Notes: a model not told the origin generated them from the letters alone. A stretch of 64,000 nt of DNA from Sinanaerobacter chloroacetimidivorans (GCF_018128545.1 NZ_JAGSND010000009.1:62001-126000); one strand, 5' to 3'; counted from the first letter of the stretch, positions 18,668 through 28,121 are shown. Translations and numbers: made by a program.

Positions 18668-19888
18668 ATGAATAAGATCAAAGTTTTAATTATGGGAGCC
18701 GGAGGACAGGGGGGACCATGCGCTTCTATCTTATCGAGGTTTGAAAACATTGAACAGATAAGACTGGTTGATATTGATGAAAAGACAGCTGAAAAGGCAG
18801 CATCACACATAGGCAGTACGAAGATTACCACCGGAAAGGTGAATGCTACCGATTCCGAGGATGTAGCCAGGGCTGCACAGGGAGTGGATATTGTCGTTGA
18901 TGTGGTTATGCCCTGGATGGCGACCTATGTGATGAGAGGTGCGCTCAAGGCAGGTGCCAATTATATCAATACGGCCTTTGACACACCGTTTTGGGATGAG
19001 CTTTTGACCGGAAAAGAGCTTACGATGGATCAAGAATTTAAAGAGGCGGGACTTACCGCGCTTCTTGGATGCGGTATGGCACCGGGCTTTACCAATGTCA
19101 TAGCCAAATATTATGGTAACAAACTGGACCGAGTTGAAGAAATCCATATGAGAGTAGGCAAAAAGAAGCTTGCAAAAGAGAAGTATGAGGATCTCATCAC
19201 ACCTTGGAATCCAGGATGGTCGCCGAAACAGGCATTACTTGACTGCTCCAATCCGACCTATGCACTGGAAAAGGGAGAATTCGTCCTATATTCGCCATTC
19301 AGCGGCATCGAGGAATGTGAGTTTCCTGAACCTGTTGGTATCTTGCCGGTAACACATCATTCCCATGAGGAAATTTACAGCATGCCAAGAACTTTTCCCG
19401 ATTTGGTGGAATGCAATTTCAAATATTTTATCATGCCGCCTTCCGCAATGCTATATGCTTTGGGTTTAACTTCCCAGGAAGAGGTTGAGGTCAACGGTGT
19501 CAAGGTGAGACCTTTGGATCTTGTGGTTTCCAGAATTCCGAACCCCGGCAACGCCTTTTTTCACGAAAATGCGGAAGCATTGGCAGAGGCGGATAAAACG
19601 GCTTTCTTTGAAATGATCATTGAAGTTGCCGGAAAAAAAGACGGAGAAAGGGTAAAATATAAGATTAATTGTCCGAAGATGAATGCACCGGGACCGGAAT
19701 TGCTGAAGCTTTACGGTACTGCCAGTGTGAATGTAGCGCTTCCGCTGTCCATAGGAGCCGTTCAGATTCTTGAAAAACCCCAGCCTGGCGTGATCTTTGC
19801 GGATCAGCTGGATCCCGGCAGATTTCTGGAGCTGATGATGGGTACAGGATATCCTTACAAATGGAAAGAAGAACTGATAAAGATTTAA
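18668..19888 (+). CDS. Saccharopine/lysine-6-dehydrogenase-like oxidoreductase 3
   Basis: This 406-residue family member has the Rossmann motif VLIMGAGGQGGPCASIL (residues 6-22), ANYINTAFDTPFWDE, LGCGMAPGFTNVIAKYYG and a C-terminal QILEKPQPGVIFADQLDPGRF. It is more diverged from the two tandem paralogues than they are from each other, notably in the C-terminal PPEQ-type block. The ATG follows AAAGGAGAG. It forms a single-gene unit behind its own -24/-12 promoter, in the same regulon. The substrate is unknown; saccharopine, lysine or another opine-like amine is possible. Confidence 0.85.
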   Translation: MNKIKVLIMGAGGQGGPCASILSRFENIEQIRLVDIDEKTAEKAASHIGSTKITTGKVNATDSEDVARAAQGVDIVVDVVMPWMATYVMRGALKAGANYINTAFDTPFWDELLTGKELTMDQEFKEAGLTALLGCGMAPGFTNVIAKYYGNKLDRVEEIHMRVGKKKLAKEKYEDLITPWNPGWSPKQALLDCSNPTYALEKGEFVLYSPFSGIEECEFPEPVGILPVTHHSHEEIYSMPRTFPDLVECNFKYFIMPPSAMLYALGLTSQEEVEVNGVKVRPLDLVVSRIPNPGNAFFHENAEALAEADKTAFFEMIIEVAGKKDGERVKYKINCPKMNAPGPELLKLYGTASVNVALPLSIGAVQILEKPQPGVIFADQLDPGRFLELMMGTGYPYKWKEELIKI

Positions 19889-19895
19889 AAATAGT

Positions 19896-19920
19896 AGGCC
19901 GGGAAACAATTTCCCGGCCT
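19896..19920 (+). terminator. GC-rich hairpin after the third dehydrogenase
   Basis: AGGCCGGGAAA (19896-19906), loop CAA, TTTCCCGGCCT (19910-19920) is a perfect 11-bp stem. No proper U-run follows (CTGTGTTATAA), so it may be a terminator of the tail-less kind or a 3' end stabiliser. Confidence 0.65.
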
Positions 19921-20047
19921 CTGTGTTATAATAAATATTATTGGGTATCGTATATACAAAGTCGTTTGCAGAACGTAAAAATGGCATTGTAAAAGAAAAG
20001 AAAAAAATGCATAATGATACATAATAATAATGTAATCGAGGTGGACC

Positions 20048-23000
20048 ATGCAGAAAAAAGTTGTTGTACAGAATCTGTATAAAGAGCTGACAGATCGTCT
20101 CACAGACAGACCATTTTTGAAATCAATGAAATTATCAAAGAAAGCCATGCTTGAATTTCTTCAGGCTGATGACTGGAAAGAAAATATCAGTCAAGTGCTT
20201 CAGCATGATATCGTTTCCTGCAAGGAAGTTCTGCTTGTCTGTGAGAAAACTTTGAATATGCTTGCCGTACCGCCGAAGACGGGCTGGCTGACTTATATTT
20301 ATCATTCTATTGCAAGCAGGATGTTCCCGGAAAATCCCGGTACCAAAATAATTCCTGCCTGTGAGCCAGGGCGCCTGTTTTACCTGGAAGTGCTCAGCAC
20401 CTTCCTGAATTATGAGAAGAGGAATATCTCATTCAGTCCCTTTCTTCATATAGAATTTTTAAAGGAAGAAGAACTGAAAAATGCAGCTGTAGGTACGGAA
20501 TATCAAAGGCTGATGAGGATCTTCAGAGAAGACTATTTTTATGAATTCATGAGAATCGGCACTGAGATTACCAGACATAAAACGTTGGCTCACATCTCAG
20601 GTGTCCATTATATATCTATGCATGTAGCAAAACAGCTTCATCTTGCAGAGGTACCCATTGACCTTGCGTTGGTATCCGGCGCTGCCGTAGGCCATGATAT
20701 TGGAAAATATGGATGTAAGCCCAGTGAAGCCAAAAGAATTCCGTATCTTCACTATTTCTATACGGACCGCTATTTTAAAAAGAGAAATATGCCGGTTATC
20801 GGTCACATCGCAACCAATCATTCTACCTGGGATTTGGAGCTGGAAAATCTGTCTGTTGAGTCCCTGGTATTGATTTATGCCGATTTTCGTGTCAAAAGCA
20901 AAAAAGATAAGGAAGGAAAAGAAGTCGTGCACTTCTTTAGCCTGGATGATTCCTTTGACGTAATTCTATCTAAGCTGGATAATGTTGATGAAGCAAAAAA
21001 AGATCGGTATATGCGGGTTTATGCCAAACTCAAGGACTTTGAGGACTACATGGAAAACCTTGGGATCAATACGGATTTGACTTCTTTGCAGATGAAGATA
21101 CCGGACAAAAAGGAAGCATCCTTGCTGCGCGCCCGGGAAGTGGTGCAGACTTTAAAACATCTGGCTATTGAAAATAATATTGCTCTTATGCATAAACTCA
21201 ACAGTGAGACCGCCTTTGCCAACATTCTGGAAGCTGCCCGAAGTGAAAAAAACTGGAAAAATATCAGAGCTTACATTAATATTTTTGAAGAATATTTTAC
21301 GTATATGACCCAGAAGCAGAAAATAATGACGTTGAATTTTCTCTATGAATTGCTGATGCACCGTGAAGGCGATATCAGAAGGCAGGCTGCGGATCTTATC
21401 GGGAATATCATCGTTCATTACGATGTGGAATATCGGAAAGAAATTCCTGAGGGTGTCACGATGGAGCTGGATGAGGTCACCAGCCTGGACTTATGGAGAA
21501 AATATCTGGAAGCCATTATTCTGCCAGATCATAAGGTTACGGACCAGCATAAAAGATGGATCGGATATGCCTTGAAGCTGGTGGTTGGATCTGTATTTGA
21601 ACGGTGTAAAAAAGAGGACAACTGTCATTATTTAAATGAGTTGTTATCGTATTACGATGATGAGGTGAGGGATGAATCCACTTCCTTTATTCTGCTGGAC
21701 TCCATGCTTGTTCTGCCGCTGCCCTTATGCGGGCAGGAAGATATTACACGGCTTCTTTCCTTCGTACAACGCCTTGCTGACAAGGATTCACCGGAAGTGC
21801 AAATTGCCGTATTGAGATTTCTGCAGTATATTTCGGAGAATCTGGATGATAAATCCTGTTGTATACCGGCAGCAGAAGCAATTCTGAGTAGGATCCGAGA
21901 TGACAGCTCCGTTGCTATTGCATATTTGAAGTACTCTATCGGGGAGCATCTTAATCTTCGGAATGAGGCGGAAAGAAAAAGAGAAGAATCTCGCTTCTCT
22001 GAATCTGAAGTTATCTCGGACATTTTCCTTGAAAATTTAAAGGTTGCGACACCCTGGGTGATCAAATCAGTCAATATTGAACTCCTTTTGGATCAGATTG
22101 CCAAAGGCCGGAACACGCAAGTGCTTCATGTGGCTACCCATCTTTCTAATCTGATCAAAGTAAGTTCAACGGTAGCGGTCAGGCATAGTGCCGGTAAAGC
22201 CCTGCTTTCTATTGCACCTGGACTTTCCCTGGATCAGATCAACGAGGTAGTGATCGAGTTGACCAAGGGCTTGGAAATCGGAGAATACGAATTTTCAAAA
22301 TATATTCCGGAATACTTGGGCGTTCTGGCCCTGTATCTGCATCCGAACGAATTGGATGAGTCTATCTATGATTTGAAAAAGCTTTTGGAAAGTAATAATG
22401 ACAGAGTGTGTTCCGTAACGCTTCATACCCTGGGGGTTTTAATTCAGCATTATCCCGTTTACAGGGAAAGATTTCAGGAAACCTATCAAATCTATGAGGA
22501 GCGCAGACAGCAAATTTTGGGCATGATATTAAAAGGGTTTTCCAATTACCACGATGCCATCAGTCAGGAAGCCTTTTTAGTCATCGGAAAGTATATCTTT
22601 GGATCCAGGCATCTTACCCTTCACGATAAATATGAAGTGTTTCAACATATTTACAAGAAAATGCTGACTCTTTTTGCAGATCAGAAAGTAACCCAGCTTT
22701 CTTTCTATAATCGTGCGGCATCCTTGAACCATATTTACCGTTTCATAGCCGATTACACGTTCCATTTCGGAGAGATAAGCGTGAATGAACCGGAAAAAGT
22801 GGCCTTTTTCCCAGGAACCTTTGATCCCTTTGCTTTAAGCCATAAGGGTATCGTAAAGGCTATCAAAGAGCTGGGGTTTGAGGTTTATCTGGCTCTTGAT
22901 GAATTTTCCTGGTCAAAAAAGACACAGCCGAGAATGATTCGCAGAAAGATCATCAACATGTCGGTGGCCGGGGAAGATGATGTTTATCTGTTCCCGGATG

Positions 23001-24934
23001 ATATTCCTGTAAATATTGCGAATCCCGCAGATTTACGATTATTAAAATCAATTTTTACCAACCGGGAAATTTATATTGTTGTAGGCAGCGATGTGGTTAG
23101 GGAAGCCTCCTCTTATTTGTCTGAACCGGAGGAAGACTCGATCCATCATTTTAACCATCTGGTATTTAAACGCGCTTCCCTTGCAGAGGATGGTGATTCC
23201 GATCAGGAGGAGCGTTGGAACGACGAGAAAACGGAGGCCTATGGAAATATTACCGGAGAAATTATCGAGCTTTCTCTGCCGGTTTATCTGGAGGACATCA
23301 GTTCGACCAGAATCCGGGAGAATATTGATTATAACAGAGATATTTCGAATTTGATCGATCCTCTGGCTCAAAATTATATTTATGACAACAGTTTATATTT
23401 ACGGGAGCCGCAATATAAACACACCATGGATGGGAATAAAATTTACTTTGAAATTATTAAAAAATTTGATAAATCATTGATTGACGAATTATCGGAAACT
23501 TTATTTAAAAATAGACCGAACAAAAATCAAATCAGAGAATATCTTCAGAGGGATAACACCAGTGGAGTCATCCTGAGAGAGGCAGGAAAGAACCATAAGG
23601 TGGCGGGGATTGCAACCTTCCATCAGACCGGTATGTCAGAGCTTTACCATGAGTTCGGAAATATTGAAATTGCTTCTTATGTAAGAAGAAAAGCATCGGG
23701 CAATCTGGTAGTCCTTTCCGGTATGCTGATCTCTTCCGAAACTTCAGTCAAGAATCCGGAACAGCTGACTCTTGCGGAAACTTTGGCCTATTGTCTGAAG
23801 AATGATTTTACCTATGCGATCTATCACGACCGCCTGGGCACCTTGAATGAAAAGGCAGTCCTGCGGCTGAAAAGGCAAGGATTCTTCCGCGTCCGGGGAA
23901 GCAGTGATCTCGATCCGATTTTTGCGGTTGATATGAAATCACCCATTACCGTATTTCAGGACATCGAAACCATCATAAAGGAACCCTTCCATCAGTGTGA
24001 AAGAGTCAGAAAGGTTGTGGAAGAGTCTCATGAAAGATTTCAATTGGCCCTGACCAAACTGTATCCTGGAAATTTAATTCTTTCCTTTGATGCTGAAGTG
24101 ATGCATCATCGGATTGCGGAACTCATTACCACGGAAAATCAGGTACCGGCAGAACCCCAAAAGATCAGAATCCTTGGACGATATATGTGCGTGCCTTTCG
24201 GTAAAATACTGAGGGGAATGGCAGTTCCCAATACGGTAACCAAATCACTGCACACCGAAAAGATCTTTGAACCTGAAATCGATGGGTTTCAGATCCGGGA
24301 ATTTCCCTATTATTCACCTTTAGAGAATCAGATTAAAACCATAAAGTCCTTCCGCCGTCCCGTTTTGCTGGTAGATGACCTGCTTCACAAGGGTTACAGG
24401 ATGAAAGAACTGGATCCTTTATTAAAAAAAGAAGAGGTGGATGTCCATAAAATCATCGTGGGCATATTATCGGGAAGGGGCAAAGACCTTATGACCATTC
24501 AGGGGAGAGAGGTGGAATGTGTGTACTTTATCCCCAATCTGCTGGCTTGGTTTGATGAATCCAGCATGTATCCGTTCATCGGCGGAGACGGCATAAGAAG
24601 GAAAGAAAATGTTAACACGAGCCTGATCTCTTCTGTGAATTTAATACTGCCATATGCGGCACCAAACTTTTTGGCAGATGCTCCGAAAGCAGCGTTTTAT
24701 CATTATTCCATGACCTGCCTGGAAAATGCCAAAGCCATATTGTCGGTGCTGGAAGAGGAATATCAATCTATTTTTGAGAGGAACCTTACCTTAAACCGGT
24801 TGAGTGAAGCAATTGTATCACCGAGATGTCCGGATAAGGGTGTTTACATGAGCTATGATCAAAATCTTCCTCCTTCCATATACCTGGCTAATGATATCGA
24901 GAAGCTGAAACGATTAAGAAATATAATTCTATAG
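20048..24934 (+). CDS. Giant multidomain protein: HD, helical repeats, cytidylyltransferase-like, acetyltransferase-like, phosphoribosyltransferase-like
   Basis: 1628 residues, ATG behind GAGGTGG. Visible parts in order: an HD phosphohydrolase-like domain (about 175-300; VSGAAVGHDIGKYG with H216-D217, then HIATNHSTWDLE and a later Asp) and helical HEAT-like repeats (about 400-900). Next is a nucleotidyltransferase of the NadD/CoaD type (FFPGTFDPFALSHKG near 920 and ISSTRIRENI near 1084). A GNAT-like region (about 1130-1310) and a phosphoribosyltransferase-like signature RPVLLVDDLLHKGYR near 1437 complete it. The usual HxGH of the nucleotidyltransferase is LSHKG here. The combination suggests nucleotide or NAD-related metabolism, but no function can be assigned. 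Two small-molecule oxidoreductase-type genes follow on the same strand. Confidence 0.85.
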   Translation: MQKKVVVQNLYKELTDRLTDRPFLKSMKLSKKAMLEFLQADDWKENISQVLQHDIVSCKEVLLVCEKTLNMLAVPPKTGWLTYIYHSIASRMFPENPGTKIIPACEPGRLFYLEVLSTFLNYEKRNISFSPFLHIEFLKEEELKNAAVGTEYQRLMRIFREDYFYEFMRIGTEITRHKTLAHISGVHYISMHVAKQLHLAEVPIDLALVSGAAVGHDIGKYGCKPSEAKRIPYLHYFYTDRYFKKRNMPVIGHIATNHSTWDLELENLSVESLVLIYADFRVKSKKDKEGKEVVHFFSLDDSFDVILSKLDNVDEAKKDRYMRVYAKLKDFEDYMENLGINTDLTSLQMKIPDKKEASLLRAREVVQTLKHLAIENNIALMHKLNSETAFANILEAARSEKNWKNIRAYINIFEEYFTYMTQKQKIMTLNFLYELLMHREGDIRRQAADLIGNIIVHYDVEYRKEIPEGVTMELDEVTSLDLWRKYLEAIILPDHKVTDQHKRWIGYALKLVVGSVFERCKKEDNCHYLNELLSYYDDEVRDESTSFILLDSMLVLPLPLCGQEDITRLLSFVQRLADKDSPEVQIAVLRFLQYISENLDDKSCCIPAAEAILSRIRDDSSVAIAYLKYSIGEHLNLRNEAERKREESRFSESEVISDIFLENLKVATPWVIKSVNIELLLDQIAKGRNTQVLHVATHLSNLIKVSSTVAVRHSAGKALLSIAPGLSLDQINEVVIELTKGLEIGEYEFSKYIPEYLGVLALYLHPNELDESIYDLKKLLESNNDRVCSVTLHTLGVLIQHYPVYRERFQETYQIYEERRQQILGMILKGFSNYHDAISQEAFLVIGKYIFGSRHLTLHDKYEVFQHIYKKMLTLFADQKVTQLSFYNRAASLNHIYRFIADYTFHFGEISVNEPEKVAFFPGTFDPFALSHKGIVKAIKELGFEVYLALDEFSWSKKTQPRMIRRKIINMSVAGEDDVYLFPDDIPVNIANPADLRLLKSIFTNREIYIVVGSDVVREASSYLSEPEEDSIHHFNHLVFKRASLAEDGDSDQEERWNDEKTEAYGNITGEIIELSLPVYLEDISSTRIRENIDYNRDISNLIDPLAQNYIYDNSLYLREPQYKHTMDGNKIYFEIIKKFDKSLIDELSETLFKNRPNKNQIREYLQRDNTSGVILREAGKNHKVAGIATFHQTGMSELYHEFGNIEIASYVRRKASGNLVVLSGMLISSETSVKNPEQLTLAETLAYCLKNDFTYAIYHDRLGTLNEKAVLRLKRQGFFRVRGSSDLDPIFAVDMKSPITVFQDIETIIKEPFHQCERVRKVVEESHERFQLALTKLYPGNLILSFDAEVMHHRIAELITTENQVPAEPQKIRILGRYMCVPFGKILRGMAVPNTVTKSLHTEKIFEPEIDGFQIREFPYYSPLENQIKTIKSFRRPVLLVDDLLHKGYRMKELDPLLKKEEVDVHKIIVGILSGRGKDLMTIQGREVECVYFIPNLLAWFDESSMYPFIGGDGIRRKENVNTSLISSVNLILPYAAPNFLADAPKAAFYHYSMTCLENAKAILSVLEEEYQSIFERNLTLNRLSEAIVSPRCPDKGVYMSYDQNLPPSIYLANDIEKLKRLRNIIL

Positions 24935-25008
24935 ATAATAAAAAGGAAGAACAGGTTTTTTGAAAAGGTTGAATCAGCGGCCTGTTTTTCCATGAAAGAG
25001 GTACGGTA

Positions 25009-25995
25009 ATGTATGTTTTAGACGATCTGATAAAGGGTAAATCAGAGGTAGCAAGTAAAGAGCCCTTGTTTGAAATCAATAAGAAAAAAAGAGTCAACCT
25101 TTTGGGACTTGGCGATGTGGGAGGCACCCTTCTGACCGGGCTGAAGCTCCTGGGAGGGGATACGATTTCTTCCATAGGGGTCTATAACGGAAATCAAAAT
25201 GTTGCGAAACGTTATGAATATGAAATGAATCAAACCGCATATCCCTGGGATTATGACCGGCTGCCTGAAATTGAAATCATTGGAAAGGAGCAGCTGTTCG
25301 AATGCGACGTCTTTATATTCTGCGCCTCCAAGTCTGTTCCTGCAGTGGGGGATGAGGTATCCGATGTAAGAATGGTTCAGTTTGAGGCCAATCGGAATAT
25401 TATAAAGGAATATGCCGTAATAGCGAGGAATAAAAAATTCAAAGGCTTATTTGCGGTGGTTTCCGACCCGGTGGATCCTCTTTGCAGGGAAGCGTTTCTG
25501 GAAAGCAATAAAAATGAACAGGGAATTTTCGACTGGAATGGCCTGAAAGCGGAACAGATACAAGGCTACGGACTTGGTGTTATGAACAGCAGAGCTGCCT
25601 ATTATGCGAAAAGAGAGGACCGTTTTACTTCCTTCTTAAAGGAAGGAAGAGCTTTTGGACCTCATGGTCAGGATCTTGTTATAGCCAACAGTATCGAAAA
25701 TTATGACGATGCCTTATCGAGAGAATTAACAGCACTTGCTGTTAACGCAAATATGAAAACCAGAGAGATTGGATTTAAGCCATACATTGCACCGGCTTTA
25801 TCATCAGGGGCAATCTCGCTGCTGCTCACCATGAGAGGGGAATGGCATTACAGTTCCAATTCCATTGGAGGGATTTATCTGGGCGCTAAAAATAGGATGA
25901 CGGAAACCGGAGTTGAAATCGAAAGGATTCCACTGCCTGAGAAGTTATTCAAAAGAATCGAGCATGCCTATCGTAATCTGGAACAAATCAAATGA
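25009..25995 (+). CDS. Lactate/malate-dehydrogenase-like Rossmann protein
   Basis: This 328-residue protein has an NAD-binding glycine motif GLGDVGG at residues 33-39, preceded by a short N-terminal extension. The next strand/loop FIFCASKSVPAVGDE resembles the coenzyme-binding domain of lactate/malate dehydrogenases. I do not see the canonical catalytic Asp-Arg-His set of true LDH/MDH enzymes, so the reaction is uncertain. It begins 75 bp after the giant protein and ends 21 bp before the next gene, so these three are likely one operon. Confidence 0.7.
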   Translation: MYVLDDLIKGKSEVASKEPLFEINKKKRVNLLGLGDVGGTLLTGLKLLGGDTISSIGVYNGNQNVAKRYEYEMNQTAYPWDYDRLPEIEIIGKEQLFECDVFIFCASKSVPAVGDEVSDVRMVQFEANRNIIKEYAVIARNKKFKGLFAVVSDPVDPLCREAFLESNKNEQGIFDWNGLKAEQIQGYGLGVMNSRAAYYAKREDRFTSFLKEGRAFGPHGQDLVIANSIENYDDALSRELTALAVNANMKTREIGFKPYIAPALSSGAISLLLTMRGEWHYSSNSIGGIYLGAKNRMTETGVEIERIPLPEKLFKRIEHAYRNLEQIK

Positions 25996-26016
25996 CCTAT
26001 AGGGAGGTGAATATAG

Positions 26017-27078
26017 GTGGCTGATATCATACTCATAAGGCCCCATTGCAGAGAAAAGAGCAAGACAAAACGTCTGTCGGCTATTCTTGAATCGAGCCTG
26101 GCGGGCTATACTTATGATACCATAACGACCGTCGAGGAATTTGAAGAGCTGAAAAATAAAAAACTGCTGTTCGCAATATCCCTTGGAGAGTCGGGTATCA
26201 ATCTGGAGCTCTATGGAATTTTAAAGAAGATCCGGCTGGACAGAAGCTGCTTCGAAGGCTCCGTAGGCGGATTTATTGTGGACGGCAACAGCGAGCTGTA
26301 CACAAAATCTATTGCAAGAGAGCTGGCTTTCAGTGCAAACCTTGCAGGCTGTACCTTTCCGGGAAAGCCGCTGGTTGAAGGGACTCGTTCCTTAAATAAT
26401 TTTAATGTTGTTGCAAGAAAATTGGATACGGACAATCTCCAGGCTTATATGCATTCGGGGCATGCTTTGGTGGACAGCATTATGAATTTTAATCCTCCAA
26501 GACATAAAAAGCCCAAAATACTGGTGCTCCATGCCAGTAATTATCAGAAATCCAACACCATCAATCTTTGGCATATGGTACATGACCATTTGGGGGACTG
26601 TGAGGTGACGGAAGTATCTCTTCGTAACGGAGCCGTTGTTGACTGTATCGGCTGTCCCTATAAGACCTGCAAGCACTTCGGAACAACCGGGAACTGTGTT
26701 TACGGAGGCGTTATCGTGGAGCAGGTCTACCCGGCTATTATGGATTGTGATGCACTGGTTATGCTCTGTCCGAATTACAATGATGCCATCAGTGCCAATT
26801 TGTCAGCTTTTATAAACCGGTTGACGGCACTGCTGCGAATGACAAAGTTTTATGACAAGTACCTTTTCAGCATTATTGTTTCAGGCTACAGCGGAAGCGA
26901 TATCGTTGCGCAGCAGCTGATCAGCGGCTTGAACATGAATAAAACTTTTATTCTTCCCGGCAGGTTTTCTATGCTGGAAACTGCTAATAATGCCGGAAGC
27001 ATTTACCATGTGGATGGAATTCAGGATCGTGCCTCAGCTTTTGCAAATAATATTTTAAGTTATATCGGAGAGGTTTAA
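26017..27078 (+). CDS. NAD(P)H-dependent FMN-reductase/flavodoxin-like protein
   Basis: 353 residues. GTG start at 26017, 6 bases after AGGGAGGTGA. The first 160 residues are of unrecognised type. From about 165 a flavodoxin-like fold begins: KPKILVLHASNYQKSNTINL, then a Cys-rich VDCIGCPYKTCKHFG of the kind seen in NADPH-dependent FMN reductases with CxxC-type loops, and MLCPNYNDAISANLSAFINR. Such proteins reduce flavins, quinones or nitro compounds. Third gene of the giant-protein cluster. A small GGCTT/AAGCC hairpin with TTTTTC follows at about 27087-27106. Confidence 0.75.
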   Translation: MADIILIRPHCREKSKTKRLSAILESSLAGYTYDTITTVEEFEELKNKKLLFAISLGESGINLELYGILKKIRLDRSCFEGSVGGFIVDGNSELYTKSIARELAFSANLAGCTFPGKPLVEGTRSLNNFNVVARKLDTDNLQAYMHSGHALVDSIMNFNPPRHKKPKILVLHASNYQKSNTINLWHMVHDHLGDCEVTEVSLRNGAVVDCIGCPYKTCKHFGTTGNCVYGGVIVEQVYPAIMDCDALVMLCPNYNDAISANLSAFINRLTALLRMTKFYDKYLFSIIVSGYSGSDIVAQQLISGLNMNKTFILPGRFSMLETANNAGSIYHVDGIQDRASAFANNILSYIGEV

Positions 27079-27146
27079 AGTTGTAGGGCTTTAAGCCTTT
27101 TTCTGATGGTATCGCAAGTGTTATCACAAGAAAGGACGTTTCTAAA

Positions 27147-27377
27147 ATGTCAAAAAGGAAAATGTCACGGAAATCGAAGCTCATTTGGATTTTGATTGTA
27201 ATTGGATTTGCGGCGATGGAATTCCCGGGAATCCTGTTTGTAGGGGATAAGGCGTATCCCTTTCTGTTCGGTATCCCGTTTCTCTACGCTTATATCCTTT
27301 TTTGGTGGTTATATCTTTGTGTGGTTATTTTTTATGCTTATAAAAATAATTGGGGACGCTTCCATAACAAAAGCTAG
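27147..27377 (+). CDS. Small membrane protein of the DUF3311 type
   Basis: 76 residues: a basic N-terminus and two hydrophobic segments (about 12-32 and 38-66, rich in Trp/Tyr), ending in KNNWGRFHNKS. ATG follows GAAAGGACG. DUF3311 proteins are small subunits usually encoded next to sodium:solute symporters. Here the symporter (29958) is separated by a convergent two-component system. Its stop codon TAG (27375-27377) overlaps the stop of the opposite-strand response regulator in a shared CTAG. Confidence 0.75.
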   Translation: MSKRKMSRKSKLIWILIVIGFAAMEFPGILFVGDKAYPFLFGIPFLYAYILFWWLYLCVVIFYAYKNNWGRFHNKS

Positions 27378-28087
27378 CTTTCCAGCAGCTGATGGTTGAA
27401 TTTATATCCCACACCACGGATATTGATGATATATTTCGGATTGTTCGGATTAATTTCCAATTTTTTTCGCAGCGTGCTGATGTATACCATGACCGTTCTG
27501 GAATCACCTTCCAGATGGTTGGTTTTCCACGTTAATTCAAAAATTTGATCCGCGCTGAAGATTCTCTTTGGATTTTTCATTAATAACTGAAGAATGTCGA
27601 ATTCTTTTGCGGTGAGGTTCACAGGCTGCCCATCCGCGATCACTTCATGTGTCTGCATGTTTACAATGAGGCCTTCCAATTCGTAGCGGTCCTCATCAAT
27701 CGTTTGCTCATTTTGTGAGACGGACTTCTGCCTTCGTAAATGAGCTTTGATTCTGGCGATCAGCTCACCGGGAAGAAATGGCTTTGTCATATAATCGTCA
27801 CCACCTACGGACAATGCGACGATCTTATCGATTTCTTCCGATTTGCAGCTGAGAAATAAAATTGGGGAGTTATTTGTCTTTCTGATTTCCAGGCACAAAT
27901 CGATTCCTTCCATATCCGGAAGCATGATATCCAGTATAATAAAATCGGGTTTTTCTTTTTTCACCAACTCCAATGCTTCTTCGCCGGTATAAGCGGAAAG
28001 GGGTGTAAATCCTTCCTTGACAAGATAGGAGCGAATCAGATCATTGATTGGTTTTTCATCATCAACTATCAGAACTTTCTTAACCAT
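27374..28087 (-). CDS. OmpR/PhoB-family response regulator
   Basis: 237 residues: receiver domain (about 4-115) with the phosphoacceptor Asp in PDFIILDIMLPDMEG, the conserved Lys in MTKPFLPGEL, and a C-terminal winged helix (about 140-232; LTAKEFDILQLLMKNP ... RTVMVYISTLRKKLE). It pairs with the kinase gene 34 bp upstream on the same strand. Three 10-bp direct repeats before the divergent symporter gene (29914-29943) are a candidate binding site for it. Confidence 0.95.
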   Translation of the reverse strand: MVKKVLIVDDEKPINDLIRSYLVKEGFTPLSAYTGEEALELVKKEKPDFIILDIMLPDMEGIDLCLEIRKTNNSPILFLSCKSEEIDKIVALSVGGDDYMTKPFLPGELIARIKAHLRRQKSVSQNEQTIDEDRYELEGLIVNMQTHEVIADGQPVNLTAKEFDILQLLMKNPKRIFSADQIFELTWKTNHLEGDSRTVMVYISTLRKKLEINPNNPKYIINIRGVGYKFNHQLLES

Positions 28088-28121
28088 TCTGGCGTTTCAT
28101 CCTTTCTGTAAACGATAATTT

